From Rhodovulum imhoffii (GTDB lineage: Bacteria > Pseudomonadota > Alphaproteobacteria > Rhodobacterales > Rhodobacteraceae): DNA of 64,000 nt. Position 1 is the stretch's first letter, and each line of letters starts with the position of its first letter. The stretch is from the NCBI RefSeq assembly GCF_003046545.1, contig NZ_QAAA01000013.1, positions 1-64,000 of the forward strand, given 5' to 3'. Below, piece by piece: positions 28,124 to 37,376 of this stretch. Both the position numbers and the translations under genes were made by a program. The notes beneath the pieces were generated by a model. The model was not told where the DNA came from. It did no database searches and saw only the letters and a list, made by a program, of their open reading frames with translations.

Positions 28124-29631
28124 CGGTTTCCCCGCCCGGCGAACATTCCCGCGTCTTCGGCGGCTTTGCGCAGGGCGCGGGACTTGTTCACCGTCTCCTG
28201 CCATTCGGCCTCCGGGTCGCTGTCGTAGACAACCCCGCCACCCGCCTGGATGTAGAGCTTTTCATCCTTTACCACCGCGGTGCGCAAGGCGATGCACATG
28301 TCCATGTCTCCCCCGGCGCTGAAATAGCCGCAGCCGCCGCCATAGATGCCGCGTTTCTCGGGCTCCAGCTCATCGATGATCTCCATGGCGCGAACCTTGG
28401 GCGCACCGCTGACTGTGCCTGCGGGCAGCCCCGCCAGAAGGGCGGAGAGGGCGTCATGCCCATCAGCGATTTCACCCACCACATTGGAGACGATGTGCAT
28501 TACGTGGCTGTAGCGTTCGATGATGAATTGTTCGGTCGGGCGGACGGTGCCGATTTTCGCCACGCGGCCCACATCATTGCGGCCAAGATCCAGCAGCATC
28601 AGGTGCTCGGCGGTTTCCTTGGGGTCCGCGAGGAGCTCGGCCTCCAGCGCGCGGTCTTCCCCGGGGGTGACGCCACGGGGACGGGTGCCCGCGATCGGAC
28701 GAATGGTGACCTCGCTTCCGCGCAGCCGCACGAGGATCTCCGGGCTTGCGCCGACCACCTGAAAGCCGCCGAAATTGAAGAAGAACAGGAACGGTGAGGG
28801 GTTGGTCCGCCGCAGGCTGCGATACAGGGTGAAGGGCGGCAGGGCGAAGTCCTGTGTCCAGCGCTGGGCGGGCACGACCTGAAAGATGTCCCCCGCGCGG
28901 ATATAGTCTTTCGCCTTCTCCACCGCGGCCATGTAACCATCCTTGGTGAAGTTTGATACCGGCGTGCCGACCTGTGCGCTCTCCCCCATTTCGCGTGTGG
29001 CGGGGGCAGCGCGTTCGAGGTCGCGCAGCGCGTCCATCACGCGTTCGGCGGCCTGGGCATAGGCGGCGCGCGGGGTCAGCCCGGTGCCCGCCCAGGCGGG
29101 GGAAACAACCGTGACTTCGCCCTTTACCCCGTCCAGGACCGCCATGACCGAAGGCCGCAACAGCAGCGCATCGGGCAGGCCGAGCGGATCCGGGTTCACG
29201 TTCGGCAGGTGCTCGACCAGGCGGATCATGTCATAGCCCAAATAGCCGAACAGCCCCGCCGCGATGGGGGGAAGGTCATCGGGCATGTCGATGCGGCTTT
29301 CCGCGATCAGGGCGCGAAGGGTGTCCAACGGGGACCCGTCCAGCGGTTCGAACGCGGTGGGGTCGAAGCGGGCCTGCCGGTTGATACGGCTGGTCTCCCC
29401 CCGGCATTCCCAGATCAGGTCGGGCTTGAGCCCGACGACGGAATACCGTCCGCGCACCTCCCCACCGGTGACGGATTCCAGAATGAAGCTGTCCTTGCGG
29501 GCCTCGGCCAGCTTGAGCATCAGGCTCACGGGGGTGTCGAGATCCGCGGCCAGCCGGGCATAGACAAGCTGGGATTTCCCGGCCTCGAACCCTTTTGCGA
29601 ACTTTTCGAAGGACGGGGTCAACTGGACCAT
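28120..29631 (-). CDS. trpE: Anthranilate synthase component I
   Basis: A 503-residue chorismate-utilising enzyme that makes anthranilate with TrpG. The tryptophan feedback region reads KDSFILESVTGG near residue 46; the chorismate-binding C-terminal half has RPIAGTRPRG, LDLGRNDVGRV and GGGCGYFSAGGDMDMCIA. It starts 9 bases after ppiD ends, so it is probably transcribed with ppiD. There is no room for a leader peptide or attenuator between the two. Confidence 0.96.
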   Translation of the reverse strand: MVQLTPSFEKFAKGFEAGKSQLVYARLAADLDTPVSLMLKLAEARKDSFILESVTGGEVRGRYSVVGLKPDLIWECRGETSRINRQARFDPTAFEPLDGSPLDTLRALIAESRIDMPDDLPPIAAGLFGYLGYDMIRLVEHLPNVNPDPLGLPDALLLRPSVMAVLDGVKGEVTVVSPAWAGTGLTPRAAYAQAAERVMDALRDLERAAPATREMGESAQVGTPVSNFTKDGYMAAVEKAKDYIRAGDIFQVVPAQRWTQDFALPPFTLYRSLRRTNPSPFLFFFNFGGFQVVGASPEILVRLRGSEVTIRPIAGTRPRGVTPGEDRALEAELLADPKETAEHLMLLDLGRNDVGRVAKIGTVRPTEQFIIERYSHVMHIVSNVVGEIADGHDALSALLAGLPAGTVSGAPKVRAMEIIDELEPEKRGIYGGGCGYFSAGGDMDMCIALRTAVVKDEKLYIQAGGGVVYDSDPEAEWQETVNKSRALRKAAEDAGMFAGRGNR

Positions 29632-29640
29632 GGCGACACC

Positions 29641-31467
29641 TTAGCGGAACTGGGCGTGAACGGCGTTTATGGCCTGCTGGTTCAGTTCCAGACCGGCGGC
29701 ATCGACAAGCGCCTGCGCGTAATAGCCGTAGATATCCTGCGCAAGGCTTTGCACAAGTTGCGATTCGAGACTGCGGTGAACCAGGTCGGTGGCGGGGTCT
29801 TCGCTGTCGGGGGCCAAGATGGCTTCCAACTGCACCAGAGCGACACCGGCGTCGGTTTCGGCCACTGCGGCCTCGCCCGGCGCCAGCGCGAACAGCGCGT
29901 CGGACAGGGGGGCGGGCTGAACCGCGGCGCGGGTCAGGGCCTCCTGCCGCTCGACAGGGCCGAGAGTGTCAATCGCTTCACCGGCTTCCAGGCGGGCCTT
30001 CAGGGCCTCGGCCTGTTCGGTCAGACGTGCCTGCGTCTCGCGCGCCTCCCAGCCCGCGACGACCTCTGCGCGAACATCCTCCAGCGGGCGCGGGGTGGGG
30101 GGAATGACCGTGTCGAGGCGCAGGGCGAAAACGCCGCCATCCTCCAGCATCACGAGTTCGGGAAAGTCGTCGGGCTGAACGGCTTCGGCCGCCTCGCGAA
30201 AGGCCTCATAGGCGGCGATGTCCGCGTCCTGACCGGCGAAGTAATCCAGCTTGCCCAGTTCCATCCGGGTCTCGTCGGCCAGTTCCTCCAGGGTTGCGCC
30301 CGCAGCCAGGCGATCGTCGAGGTCCGTCATCTGTTCGGCGATGGCGCGGGCGGCGCGTTCGGTCGCGGCGCGCGCGCGCAGATCTTCGCGAACGTCCTCG
30401 AACGGGGTTTCCTGTGCTTCCAGAATGGCGTTCACCCGGAAGATCGCCGGGCCGAGATCGCTGTCATGGGGGCCGGTCACGCCCGTTTCCGGCAGGGCGG
30501 CCACCGGGGCGGGCAGGTCGTCGCTCCCGACGATGCCCATGTCGATGTCGGAGAGGTCAAGGCCACGCGCGGCGACCTCGTCCTCGAAGTCGCTTTCGCC
30601 GCTGTCGATGCGCGCCATGGCCTCCGCAGCGGCTTCGGGGCTTTCAAACACAAGCCGTTCGACGATTCGGCTTTCGGGGGTGTTGTATTCGTCGCGACGT
30701 TCTTCGTAGAGGGCGCGCAGGGTATCCTCGGGAATTTCGAGACTGTCGAGCATCATGTCCGGGGTCAGCCAGGCATAGGTCAGTTGCTTCGTGCGCGGTG
30801 TGGTGAAGGCGGGGGCGTTGGCCTCGTAATATTCCGTGATCGCGGACGCGTCGGGGGAGGGCAGGGGCATGTCGAGATCTTCGGAGGCAAGAGTGATCTG
30901 CGCGTAGCTGCGCCGTTCGCCGATGAAGGCCATCAGGGTATCGACCGGCGTTCTGGGCAGTTTGATCCCCCCGATCACCGCACCCTGGACAAAGCCGCGG
31001 GCCGCTTCGGTGCGGATGCTCGCCTCGAATTCGGCCTCGCTCAGCCCACTGCGCTCCAGCGTGAAGCGGTAGGAGTCGCGGCTGAACTGACCATCGGGGC
31101 CATGGAAGGCGGGAATTGCGAGAATCTCGTCCCGCAGGGCTGCATCGTCGATCGAGACCCCAAGCCGCGCGGCCTCTCCATCCAGCGCGGTGTCGATGAT
31201 GACCCGTCCGCGCACCTGCTGGTCCAGCCCGCGCGCGATGGCCTCGCTCAGCGGAAGCGGTGTGCCGTTTGCCTGCTGTGCCCGCAATTCCTGTTGCAGA
31301 GCGCGGGCATAGGTATCGGTGGTGATTTCACGCTTGCCCACGGCGCCGATGCTTTGCACCGAGCCGCCGAAATTGCCCACCCCGAAGCCTGCAAGTCCGA
31401 TGATCAGAAGCAGCAGGATGATCCAGACGATCGCGTTGCCGGTTTTTTTGCCGATGCCCTTGGCCAT
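29641..31467 (-). CDS. ppiD: Membrane-anchored peptidyl-prolyl isomerase PpiD-like
   Basis: A 608-residue periplasmic folding factor. One N-terminal membrane helix (AIVWIILLLLIIGLAGFGVG, about residues 10-30) is followed by a SurA_N-like helical domain, a parvulin-like middle region and a long helical C-terminal part. The rotamase core is weakly conserved, as in many PpiD proteins. The ATG at 31467 (MAKGIGKKTG) is favoured because the upstream extension looks non-coding. trpE follows 9 bases downstream. Confidence 0.85.
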   Translation of the reverse strand: MAKGIGKKTGNAIVWIILLLLIIGLAGFGVGNFGGSVQSIGAVGKREITTDTYARALQQELRAQQANGTPLPLSEAIARGLDQQVRGRVIIDTALDGEAARLGVSIDDAALRDEILAIPAFHGPDGQFSRDSYRFTLERSGLSEAEFEASIRTEAARGFVQGAVIGGIKLPRTPVDTLMAFIGERRSYAQITLASEDLDMPLPSPDASAITEYYEANAPAFTTPRTKQLTYAWLTPDMMLDSLEIPEDTLRALYEERRDEYNTPESRIVERLVFESPEAAAEAMARIDSGESDFEDEVAARGLDLSDIDMGIVGSDDLPAPVAALPETGVTGPHDSDLGPAIFRVNAILEAQETPFEDVREDLRARAATERAARAIAEQMTDLDDRLAAGATLEELADETRMELGKLDYFAGQDADIAAYEAFREAAEAVQPDDFPELVMLEDGGVFALRLDTVIPPTPRPLEDVRAEVVAGWEARETQARLTEQAEALKARLEAGEAIDTLGPVERQEALTRAAVQPAPLSDALFALAPGEAAVAETDAGVALVQLEAILAPDSEDPATDLVHRSLESQLVQSLAQDIYGYYAQALVDAAGLELNQQAINAVHAQFR

Positions 31468-31532
31468 GATGGCGCCCTTGTTCCCGTTTCTGGGTGGTGT
31501 AAGGTCTTGCCGCGCGTCCCGCAAGCGGCGGC

Positions 31533-32036
31533 TTAGTCGGTGCCGCGATAAGGTTCCACGTATTGCAGGGCCAGATCCCATGGGAAAAAGATCCAGGTGT
31601 CCTGGCTGACCTCGGTGATGAAGGTGTCCACCTGGTTGCGGCCTTTGGGCTTGGCGTAAACCGTTGCCACATGTGCCTTCGGCAGGTGGGCGCGCACAAC
31701 TTCCAGCGTGCGGCCCGTATCGACGAGGTCATCGACGATCAGAACGCCTTCGCCCTCACCCAGAAGCGACATGTCCGGCGATTTGATGATGCGCGGGGCG
31801 CTTTGGGTCTGATGGTTGTAGGACTTGACCGAGATCGTGTCGACGGTGCGGATATCCAGTTCCCGCGCCACGATCATCGCCGGGGCCATGCCGCCGCGGG
31901 TGATCGCCACGACCGCGCGCCAGGCGCCGTTGTCGGGGCCTTCGCCGTCCAGCCGCCAGGCCAGTGCGCGCGCGTCGCGGTGCAACTGGTCCCAGCTGAC
32001 GTGAAAGCCTTTTTCATGGGGCAGACGGTCAGACAT
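31533..32036 (-). CDS. gpt: Xanthine-guanine phosphoribosyltransferase
   Basis: A 167-residue purine salvage enzyme. The PRPP-binding motif is [20 protein letters not shown] near residue 98; [12 protein letters not shown] near residue 45 is the family pyrophosphate loop and WIFFPWD near 150 contacts the purine. It converts xanthine and guanine to their mononucleotides. It is 65 bases upstream of ppiD; whether they share a transcript is unknown. The second of two adjacent Met codons is taken as start. Confidence 0.93.
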   Translation of the reverse strand: MSDRLPHEKGFHVSWDQLHRDARALAWRLDGEGPDNGAWRAVVAITRGGMAPAMIVARELDIRTVDTISVKSYNHQTQSAPRIIKSPDMSLLGEGEGVLIVDDLVDTGRTLEVVRAHLPKAHVATVYAKPKGRNQVDTFITEVSQDTWIFFPWDLALQYVEPYRGTD

Positions 32037-32175
32037 CATGGGTCCTTCTCGTTTCGGGGCGGGTCCGCAACAGAGCCCTGCACGCGGCCGCGGGGGCGTG
32101 TCCCTCAGACCTGCCTGGAAAAGCGGCGATGGGCCGGGCAGGGTCGAAGGAAGGGATTCGCCTGACGTTCACCCG

Positions 32176-32994
32176 TTACTTCCGCCCGGTGACCGCGTCG
32201 ATGTCGGGCGCGTCCACGGCCTTCATGCCGACGACGTGGTAGCCTGCATCCACGTGGTGGGTTTCGCCGGTGACGGCGCTGCCGAGATCCGACAGAAGGT
32301 AAAGCGCGGATTTGCCGACCTCATCCTGGGTGACATTGCGGCGCAGGGGGGAGTTCAACTCGTTCCACTTCATGATGTAGCGGAAATCCCCGATGCCGCT
32401 GGCTGCCAGCGTCTTGATCGGCCCGGCCGAGATCGCGTTGACGCGGATGCCGTCCTTGCCGAGATCCTCGGCGAGGTAGCGCACGCTGGCTTCCAGCGCG
32501 GCCTTGGCGACGCCCATGACGTTGTAGTGGGGCATGACGCGCTCCGCTCCGTAATAGGTCAGGGTCAGACAGGAGCCGCCCCCGGTCATCATCCTGGCGG
32601 CCCGTTGCACGACGGCGGTGAAAGAGTAGACGGAGATGTCCATGGACATGAGGAAATTCGCGCGCGAGGTATCCACATAGCGCCCGCGCAGTTCGTTCTT
32701 GTCGGAAAACCCGATGGCGTGCACGATGAAGTCCAGCTTGTCCCAGCGGGCGGACAGATCAGCGAACAGAGCGTCGATCGAGTCCTCCTGCGCGACATCG
32801 CATTCCAGCACGATGTCGCTGCCCAGTTGTGCGGCGAGCGGCTGGACCCGTTTTTTCAGTTGCTCCCCCTGGTAGGAGAATGCCAGTTCGGCGCCCTGGT
32901 CCGCGCAATTCTTCGCAATACCCCAGGCGATCGACTTGTCATTGGCCAGCCCCATGACAAGGCCACGCTTGCCTTCCATCAGTTTCGTTGTCAT
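32176..32994 (-). CDS. fabI: Enoyl-[acyl-carrier-protein] reductase (NADH)
   Basis: A 272-residue short-chain dehydrogenase of the FabI class, the last reduction step of fatty-acid elongation. The nucleotide-binding part is [14 protein letters not shown]; the active site Tyr-x6-Lys is in [36 protein letters not shown] is the substrate loop. ATG at 32994 ([11 protein letters not shown]) matches family starts. It is divergent from pdxH across 108 bases. Confidence 0.95.
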   Translation of the reverse strand: MTTKLMEGKRGLVMGLANDKSIAWGIAKNCADQGAELAFSYQGEQLKKRVQPLAAQLGSDIVLECDVAQEDSIDALFADLSARWDKLDFIVHAIGFSDKNELRGRYVDTSRANFLMSMDISVYSFTAVVQRAARMMTGGGSCLTLTYYGAERVMPHYNVMGVAKAALEASVRYLAEDLGKDGIRVNAISAGPIKTLAASGIGDFRYIMKWNELNSPLRRNVTQDEVGKSALYLLSDLGSAVTGETHHVDAGYHVVGMKAVDAPDIDAVTGRK

Positions 32995-33102
32995 TGGATG
33001 TCCTTCGACCACCTTTCCGAAAAGTCAGCGTGGTTTAGGCCAATCGCGCCTATCCATCAAGAGGCACAGCCCGAACAAACCGCCATCGCCGGAGGACAGG
33101 AC

Positions 33103-33708
33103 ATGAGTGACCGCACTGGAATTTTCGCAGGCGACGACCCCTTCGCCATTACCCGCCTTTGGTTGAAGGAGGCCGAAAAAACGGAGCCGAACGATCCCAA
33201 TGCCATTGCGCTGGCCACGGTGGATCGGGACGGGCTGCCAAATGTCCGCATGGTTTTGCTGAAGGAGATTTCCGAAGAAGCGTTTACCTTTTACACCAAT
33301 TACGGTAGTAGTAAGGTAGAAGAAATTACTTATGCGGGCAAAGCTGCGTTCGTGATGCACTGGAAATCTATCCGGCGGCAGATCCGTGTAAGGGGCGTAA
33401 CCGAAAAGGCAGATGGCCCGGCGGCAGATGCCTATTTCGCGTCGCGTTCACTCAAAAGCCGCCTGGGCGCCTGGGCGTCGCGCCAGTCGCAGCCGCTTGC
33501 ATCACGGGCTGCGCTGATTGCGGAAGTCGCCCGGGTCACTGCGGAGAAGGGTGTGGCACCTGCGCGCCCCCCTTTTTGGGGCGGCGTAAGGATCACGCCG
33601 CTGGAGATCGAGTTTTGGGCCGATGGCCCTTTCCGGCTGCACGACCGTTTCCGCTGGACGCGGAAATCCGCCGGGGAAGAGTGGGGCGTACAAAGGTTGA
33701 ACCCGTGA
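33103..33708 (+). CDS. pdxH: Pyridoxamine 5'-phosphate oxidase
   Basis: A 201-residue FMN enzyme that oxidises pyridoxine/pyridoxamine phosphate to PLP. FMN-binding segments are [20 protein letters not shown] and [12 protein letters not shown], and the C-terminal [14 protein letters not shown] block with the closing RLNP is typical. GGAGGACAGG precedes the ATG at 33103. The residue 110-125 [17 protein letters not shown] segment is a conserved family loop. Confidence 0.96.
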   Translation: MSDRTGIFAGDDPFAITRLWLKEAEKTEPNDPNAIALATVDRDGLPNVRMVLLKEISEEAFTFYTNYGSSKVEEITYAGKAAFVMHWKSIRRQIRVRGVTEKADGPAADAYFASRSLKSRLGAWASRQSQPLASRAALIAEVARVTAEKGVAPARPPFWGGVRITPLEIEFWADGPFRLHDRFRWTRKSAGEEWGVQRLNP

Positions 33709-33854
33709 TCGGGAATGCTAGGTTTTTAGCGTCAGGAGTAAGACGTTTTCTGTGAGTGGTTACTGAAACCCTTTGAAACAGCGCATTTTCTGCGCGGATG
33801 TCACGGGGTGCTGGTGGGGAAGTGGTACAGGACGATCGGATACACAAAATAACG

Positions 33855-33896
33855 ATGGCAGTTTCGGAAGATGGTAAAGAATGCCGCGATGTCTGA
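33855..33896 (+). pseudogene. Short upstream reading frame: original 5' end of the cold-shock gene, now out of frame
   Basis: ATG at 33855 opens MAVSEDGKECRDV and stops at TGA 33894-33896. The residues SEDGKECRDV match the start of the cold-shock protein (SEDDKECRDV), which shows that this was its N-terminus before a 28-bp tandem duplication shifted the frame. The stop overlaps the new start region (ATG 33889), so ribosomes finishing the short frame could restart on the real gene. Confidence 0.6.
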
Positions 33897-33922
33897 AGAC
33901 GATAAAGAATGCCGCGATGTTT
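33867..33922 (+). repeat. Two tandem 28-bp units at the 5' end of the cold-shock gene
   Basis: Two adjacent 28-base units (33867-33894 and 33895-33922) share an identical 18-base core TAAAGAATGCCGCGATGT (33875-33892 and 33903-33920) and differ at only a few other positions. The unit length is not a multiple of three, so the event moved the frame. Confidence 0.9.
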
Positions 33923-34425
33923 ACGGCCGGGTGAAGTGGTTCGATCCCGGTAAGGGGTTCGGTTTCGTCGTGGCGGACGAGGGCGGGCAGGACATCTTGC
34001 TGCATGCGAACGTTCTGCGCAATTTCGGGCAAAGCTCGGTCGTGGAAGGCGCCGGCGTAAGGGTGCGGGTACAATCCACCCAGCGTGGGCAACAGGCAAT
34101 CGAAATCCTGGAAATCACGCCGCCCGACGGCCTTGAGCAGGCACCGCTGAGGGATCTTGCCGAGACCACCGACTCCGATCTGGAGGCACTGCCTTTGCTG
34201 CCGGGGCGGGTGAAGTGGTTCGATAAGGCCAAGGGCTTTGGATTCGCCAATGTTTTTTCAGAACCGGGGGATGTCTTCATCCACGTGGAGGTGTTGCGCC
34301 GGTCCGGCCTGTCCGAGTTGCAGCCAGGCGAAGCCATCTGCCTGCGTATCGTGCAGGGCCCGCGCGGGCGCATGGCGGCAATGGTCCTGGCGTGGGAGGC
34401 GGCGGTACATGAGGCGCGGGCGTGA
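33889..34425 (+). CDS. Cold-shock protein with two cold-shock domains
   Basis: A 178-residue protein with two OB-fold domains. Each has the RNA-binding RNP1/RNP2 pattern: GRVKWFDPGKGFGFVV with DILLH (residues 12-65), and GRVKWFDKAKGFGFAN with VFIH (residues 107-170). Such double-domain proteins occur across Rhodobacterales and bind single-stranded RNA. The start is uncertain: 33889 (MSEDDKEC) or 33871 (MVKNAAMSEDD); 33889 restores the ancestral residues. The DUF192 gene overlaps its stop by 4 bases. Confidence 0.88.
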   Translation: MSEDDKECRDVYGRVKWFDPGKGFGFVVADEGGQDILLHANVLRNFGQSSVVEGAGVRVRVQSTQRGQQAIEILEITPPDGLEQAPLRDLAETTDSDLEALPLLPGRVKWFDKAKGFGFANVFSEPGDVFIHVEVLRRSGLSELQPGEAICLRIVQGPRGRMAAMVLAWEAAVHEARA

Positions 34426-34889
34426 GGGGCCTGACCGTTGCCGCGCTGGCGTTGTCGGGGGCGCAAGCCCTTGCCGGCCCCTGTGCGATGGATCGTGTGG
34501 ATCTGCGCGGGCCATGGGGCCAGGCAAGCTTTGCCATCGAAATTGCCGATGATCCTCAGGAACGGGCCGTCGGCCTGATGGGGCGGGACAGCCTTGCCGC
34601 GACGTCGGGCATGCTTTTCCTGTTTGAGCGGCCTCAGCGCGCGGTGTTCTGGATGAAGGAGACCCTGATCTCCCTCGACATTCTGTTCCTGTCCGTCCAG
34701 GGAGAGGTCGTCGCCTTGCATCGCGAGGCACATCCCAACGACCTGACACCGATAGACGGCGGCCCTGATATCGCGGCCGTCCTTGAAATTCGGGGCGGTC
34801 TGGCGCGACAATTGGGCGTCAGCGAGGGCACAGTGCTGCGTCATCCCGCCTTCGGGGCGGAGGCCCTCTGGCCCTGCCCGGTGCAATAA
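34422..34889 (+). CDS. DUF192 family exported protein
   Basis: A 155-residue protein starting with GTG at 34422 (overlapping the cold-shock stop). A signal peptide (MRGLTVAALALSGAQALAG) precedes the DUF192 domain with ERAVGLMGRDSLAATSGMLF, VFWMKETLISLDILFL and a final GLARQLGVSEG. Homologues are small periplasmic beta-fold proteins of unknown biochemical role. Translational coupling to the cold-shock gene is a recurrent pair in this order, from memory. Confidence 0.85.
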   Translation: MRGLTVAALALSGAQALAGPCAMDRVDLRGPWGQASFAIEIADDPQERAVGLMGRDSLAATSGMLFLFERPQRAVFWMKETLISLDILFLSVQGEVVALHREAHPNDLTPIDGGPDIAAVLEIRGGLARQLGVSEGTVLRHPAFGAEALWPCPVQ

Positions 34890-34929
34890 CGCTTTTCTTC
34901 ATGCGGCGTGCCCGCTAAGAGGGCGCTGA

Positions 34930-35006
34930 CGGGGCGTAGCGCAGCCTGGTAGCGCGTCGGTTTTGGGTACCGAAGGTCGTGGGTTCGAATCCCGCCGCCC
35001 CGACCA
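34930..35006 (+). tRNA. tRNA-Pro (anticodon TGG), CCA encoded
   Basis: A 77-base cloverleaf: acceptor stem CGGGGCG (34930-34936) with CGCCCCG (34996-35002), discriminator A and encoded CCA (35004-35006). The anticodon stem TCGGT/ACCGA closes the loop TTTGGGT, giving TGG, which reads proline CCN codons. The T arm has GGGTTCGAATCCC. It follows the DUF192 gene by 40 bases. Confidence 0.97.
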
Positions 35007-35300
35007 TTTCCGCAGGTGGCGGTGATCAGGCATTCGGGCTGTCGCGCCACAGGCGACCCTCTGGGCGGCGCGGGTCCTCGGCCCGGCTTGTCTCTGCCCG
35101 CAGGAAAACACCGCATCTGCACCCGTGGTGCGGGGGCCCCGTCTCCCGAAACCCGCAGGTTGACGGGCTTTTACGTGCCCCGCGCCCTTGTACGCGCGCA
35201 ATCGCCCTAAATATACCTCACAGCACCGGAGATACTCTCGCAATGGACATGACCCTCGCCGTCTTCGCCCCTCTGGTTTTGCCGCGAGAAGTTCTGTCCC
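35007..35300. other. Intergenic stretch after tRNA-Pro
   Basis: These 294 bases sit between the tRNA and the ABC-F remnant. I see no open frame with coding character, no clear terminator and no recognisable mobile-element end. The frame that leads into the ABC-F ATG at 35301 carries no family signature upstream of it. Confidence 0.4.
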
Positions 35301-36881
35301 ATGCCCGCATCCATCTCCCTGTCCGGCCTGTTCTGGTCCACGCCTGACGGCACGCCGCTTTTCTCTGACCTCAATCTTGCCTTCGGCTCTGGGCGTACCG
35401 GCATCGTCGGGCGCAATGGTATCGGCAAGAGCACGCTTCTGCGCCTGATCGCGGGGCGTCTGAGCGCAGCGCCCGGGCAGATCAGGGTGACCGGATCCAT
35501 CGCCATGATGCGCCAGGACGCAATGAAGCGCGCCGACGAGACCCTCGCCGATCTCTTCGGTGTCGGGCGGGCCCTCGACCTTCTGAAACGTGCGGAACGC
35601 GGGCAGGCGGTGGCTGGCGATTTGGCCGATGCGGACTGGACCTTGCCCGCCCGGATCGAGGCGGCGCTTGCCAGGTGCGCCTTGTCGGCCGATCCGCGGA
35701 CTCCGCTTGCGACATTGTCCGGTGGGCAGCGGAGCAGGGCGGCCCTTGCCGCGCTGATTCTGGCCGAGCCCGATTTCGTGCTTCTGGATGAACCAGCGAA
35801 CAACCTGGATCGGGCGGGACGCCAGGCGGTGATCGGCCTTCTGCGCGGCTGGACAGGCGGAGCAATCATCGCCAGCCATGATCGCGAGGTGCTGGAGGAA
35901 ATGGACTCCATCGTCGAACTTACCTCACTTGGCGCGGCCAGATATGGTGGCAACTAAACGGTCTTCCGGCAGCCAAGGACAGCGACCTCGCGGCAGCGGC
36001 GCGTGGTCTGTCCCATGCGGAAAAGGCCAGCGCCGAGGCGGCGCGTCGGGCGCAGCAGGCGACGGAGCGCAAAGCGCGCAAGGACAGCGCCGGGCGCCAG
36101 TTCCGGGCGAAGGGCGATCAACCGAAGATCCTGCTGGATGCGGCCAGAGGCCGCGCGGAGGCATCGGGCGGCGCCGGTTCCCGCTTGCGCGAGGTTCGGC
36201 GTAACGCGGCCGAGGAGGCGTTGGCCTCCGTCCGCGAGAAGGTCGAGGTGCTGGAGTCTCTGCACATGGAGATTGCGCCGACCGGCCTTCCGCCGGGCAA
36301 GACTGTCTGCGTCTGGATCATGTGACTGGCGGGTACGATTTTGAAGTTCCGGCAATCCGCGATCTTTCGGTGACGGTCACCGGGCCCGAACGGATTCTGA
36401 TTGCCGGGGCAAATGGCAGTGGAAAAACCACGCTGCTCAAGCTGATTACCGGCCAGCTTCGTCCCCAAAGCGGACAAGCCCATGTTTCCGCCCCATGGTC
36501 GTTTCTGGATCAGCATGTCGGGCTGCCCAGCCCTGGCCGGACCTTGCACGAGAGCTTTCAGAGAATGAATCCCGATGCGACGACACAGATGGCCCACGCC
36601 GCTCTGGCCCGGTTTGGCTTACGCGCCGGTGACGCCCAGCGCTGCATCGCCGATCTGAGTGGAGGCGAGCGCGTGCGTGCAGGCTGGCCTGTGTTCTTGG
36701 CGGTACGCCATCCCCGCGGTTGCTGATTCTGGACGAGCCGACCAACCACCTCGATCTTGAGGGAATCGAGGCCTTGGAAGCGGCGTTGGCGTGCTATGAC
36801 GGGGCAGTGCTCATCGTCAGTCATGACCGGGCATTCCTCAAGTCGCTTGCGCCCGAGAGGGTCATTCAGTTGGGGGACAAC
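35301..36881 (+). pseudogene. ABC-F family ATPase, frameshifted pseudogene
   Basis: A near-complete ABC-F protein (two ATP-binding cassettes, no membrane domain) split over four frames. Part 1 (35301-35957) has Walker A GRNGIGKST, signature LSGGQRSRAA and Walker B VLLDEPANNLD. It stops at YGGN. Part 2, the inter-domain linker (KILLDAARGRAEASGG), continues in another frame and shifts near 36310. Part 3 has Walker A GANGSGKTT and [10 protein letters not shown], shifting again near 36690 (GGCTGGCC where GGCCTGGCC would keep frame). Part 4 has [14 protein letters not shown] and SHDRAFL. Residue conservation is high on all parts, so decay is recent or the shifts are sequencing errors. Confidence 0.85.
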
Positions 36882-37376
36882 TGCCCTGTCCCGTGTCGTT
36901 GTCCTGAGGGGCCGTCCTGGACAAAACCCGATGAAACGGGTCCTTCGTTGGGAAACCGAAATTGGCCCGCGCGTTCCCGCCGACCTGCGAGGGCAAATCT
37001 GGCGCCTTGAGGGCAAGAATGAAATGTGAACCAGGCCGCCGTGCTGGTCCGACGGCGCCGCGCGGATAACAGCTTATTTTATCTTTGGTTTTCGAAACTT
37101 CGCAAAATCCGTCCTTTGGGTGTGAAAGCGCCCGAATGGCCGGAGTGTTGTGGTTGGCGAAAAAAAAGTGGCTGTGGCCTGATTTTTCGTTGACCGGCGC
37201 GTCGGGAATAGGTCATCTTGTGCGAGCCTGAGGGAGGACACACAATATTTTGTGTCCTTGGGTGGGGGGACGAAATCCAGTCAGCGGCGCCTGTCGGCGG
37301 AGCTGTGTGCAGTGCGCGCGGCCACTGGTTCCTTTGCTCAGCGTGCAGGTGTGGAATTGAACGACGGGGCAGGACG
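36882..37376. other. Intergenic region upstream of nrdJ
   Basis: About 495 bases separate the ABC-F remnant from nrdJ. The first 130 bases keep an open frame after the ABC-F end but show no family feature. An A-rich run (AAAAAAAA near 37160) and a TTGACC hexamer (37190-37195) lie before the NrdR boxes at 37208-37255, so the promoter of nrdJ is probably near 37190-37220. GCCACTG at 37320 resembles part of a cobalamin riboswitch, but the rest of that structure is not visible. Confidence 0.5.
37208..37255 (+). promoter_or_regulatory. Tandem NrdR boxes in front of nrdJ
   Basis: ACACAATATTTTGTGT (37240-37255) is a full match to the NrdR box pattern ACAC-N-ATAT-N-T-GTGT. A degenerate partner, ATAGGTCATCTTGTGC (37208-37223), has a good right half. 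Their centres are 32 bases apart, the three-turn spacing that NrdR tetramers need. NrdR represses ribonucleotide reductase genes when dATP is high. The sites lie just behind a candidate -35 TTGACC at 37190. Confidence 0.8.

Noticed and set aside
29632-29640. trp leader peptide or attenuator before trpE
   Set aside because: trpE starts 9 bases after ppiD ends; there is no space for a leader with Trp codons.
34930-36881. Integration island at tRNA-Pro
   Set aside because: tRNA-Pro is followed by an ABC-F remnant, but no integrase and no direct repeat of the tRNA 3' end was seen downstream.
37300-37376. Cobalamin riboswitch before nrdJ
   Set aside because: Only GCCACTG is found near 37320. The other conserved blocks of the B12 element are not recognisable, and NrdR boxes explain the control.
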